From: Phialocephala subalpina
Taxonomy: Eukaryota > Ascomycota > Leotiomycetes > Helotiales > Mollisiaceae
Reading direction: 5' to 3'
DNA: 21,093 bases
Assembly (NCBI GenBank): GCA_900073065.1
Contig: FJOG01000050.1
Span: 79,285 to 100,377 of the forward strand
The notes under the pieces were generated by a model. It saw only the letters and a program-made list of their open reading frames with translations, was not told where the DNA came from and did no database searches. The number at the start of each line of letters is the position of its first letter. The first letter of the stretch is position 1. A program made the translations under genes and the position numbers. Below are positions 20,022 to 21,093 of the stretch, one piece after another.

Positions 20022-20150
20022 GACCATGCATATCATTATGAGGAGTTCTTTGCAGAATTGAAAGCCGTCAGTAAGAAAAGCTGGCATGCTCTCGAAGACT
20101 ACCCAAAACACGGCTTTAATATATTTCTAAAATGTAAAACCGATGATTAA
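20022..20150 (+). pseudogene. Candidate orphan terminal exon of an unknown gene
   Basis: A good 3' splice site (TTTTAAATTGCAG) precedes a 42-codon open stretch to TAA 20148-20150: HAYHYEEFFAELKAV, SWHALEDYPKHGFNIF, LKCKTDD. The composition is protein-like and it sits immediately beyond the truncated 5' end of the AAA relic, on the opposite strand. Upstream plus-strand sequence is the AAA gene, so any earlier exons are missing. I do not recognise the protein; a chance ORF is possible. Confidence 0.3.
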
Positions 20151-20570
20151 AGGCTCCCCGGACTGAATTGTAAGGTGGCTTTTGCACCACACTTTTCGAT
20201 ATCGTGTCCAGCGTTTCAAAAGGCCGGTCGAGCAGCACTAAGTTAAGCACTATGTACTTGGATATTATAATGCGAGATGTATCCTACTGAGAAGTCGTGT
20301 AGTAGTATTTTCTACCCCAACACGTGGAAGCGAAGGATAGGTAGGGTTATTATACAACTATATCAATCAACGAAGTTGTACTGTATATAATTGCCCAGTC
20401 CTTGTGAAGTGATCAATTCTAAGTTGCCATTTCGGGCCCCGAGACACGAGTTTGTCAGAGGCATTATGAAGATAGGCTTTCTATCTAGTCAAGTGCGAAA
20501 AGTGGGGATGTTATCGTTTAATTGGAGAGCCGAAGAACACGGTTCAAGATAAGGACGGGAAGGAGCTAAA

Positions 20571-21093
20571 TTGTAGATTTTAAAAGGAAAAACGGATTAA
20601 ATATAAGATAATTATTATTAAACACGTAAATTATATTTATTTAAAAACTAAATAAGTTAATAAAGAAATATCAAAAAATTTATTAATAGTATTATAATTT
20701 AAATTAATTAAAATAAATAAAGTTTTAAATATATAAAGATTATTATAGATTTGGTGATACGTAATTTAAATCTCGAGGTCCGAGTTTAAAGGAATTCCCC
20801 TTGTTTTGGTTTAACTGGTCAAGTAATTAGTTTCTGGGATATATATTATAATTGGTTTTCTTTTTTTCTTTTTCTTTTTATACTTTAGATTCTAAGAAAT
20901 ATATAATATTAATTACTATTTTTCATTTATTAGTTTAATATAATAATCTTGAGTTATTATAAAAATAAATATTATATATATATATTCTTCTTTATTTTAT
21001 TGATTTAAAATATTAAAAATTTTTATTATTATAATATTAATTTAACGAATTCTTAATAAAAATATATTAAATAAAATAATTTTTTTAATTATT
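20571..21093. repeat. AT-rich, probably RIP-degraded repeat DNA
   Basis: Composition changes abruptly near 20571 to almost pure A/T with long TA and TTA runs that continue to the window end. A less degraded island (GATACGTAATTTAAATCTCG to about 20835) interrupts it. There are no ORFs, and I could not recognise transposase or reverse-transcriptase motifs. The block fits a RIP-mutated transposon or subtelomeric repeat. Confidence 0.6.

Overview
The window looks like a filamentous ascomycete (Pezizomycotina) chromosome segment. The introns are short (about 45-95 nt, GT...AG). Fungus-specific families are present: a NACHT-ankyrin NLR, a PNP-type NLR N-terminus and a CbxX/SpoVK-type multi-AAA protein. 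Two very AT-rich blocks and several C-to-T type nonsense changes fit repeat-induced point mutation (RIP). It reads as a gene-poor accessory or subtelomere-like region. Only three genes look intact, and much of the rest is broken gene relics.

Layout, left to right. (1) 1-4654, minus: a NACHT-ankyrin gene that runs off the left edge. It is broken by a 1-nt frameshift, two in-frame TAG codons, a RIP-degraded Tc1/mariner element (2088-3455) at a TA dinucleotide, and a frame excursion in the ankyrin array. Removing the element with one TA copy restores the reading frame exactly. (2) 5795-6220, plus: the N-terminal part of a purine-nucleoside-phosphorylase-type NLR, with an internal stop and an abrupt end, followed by a 21-bp minisatellite. 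(3) 6700-8930: relics, namely a possible ORF, a fragment resembling the start of a FunK1-type fungal kinase, a hairpin-rich LTR-like block, and the frameshifted end of an unrecognised gene. (4) 9118-12166, minus: an intact two-exon gene for a 984-aa secreted Ser/Thr-rich repeat protein (adhesin-like). (5) 12813-14024, minus: an intact single-exon gene for a 403-aa LRR-like protein. (6) 14716-15666, plus: a five-exon gene for a 234-aa secreted protein with a signal peptide and a Lys-Arg processing site. (7) 16663-19985, minus: a five-exon CbxX-type AAA gene. Its first AAA core is missing, a 1-nt deletion and a TAG hit the next AAA module, and the Walker A Lys-Thr of the last module is Lys-Pro. 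A candidate orphan terminal exon of another gene (20022-20150, plus) abuts its truncated 5' end. (8) About 20571-21093: AT-rich, probably RIP-degraded repeat DNA.

No operon-like cooperation is expected or seen. The unifying theme is decay of intracellular STAND/AAA ATPase genes beside surviving genes for surface or secreted proteins. I found no convincing undescribed multi-gene system. The best-supported unusual observations are the transposon insertion with its exactly restorable frame, the two-repeat ankyrin segment that is either out of frame or an intron made of coding repeats, and the triply damaged AAA gene.
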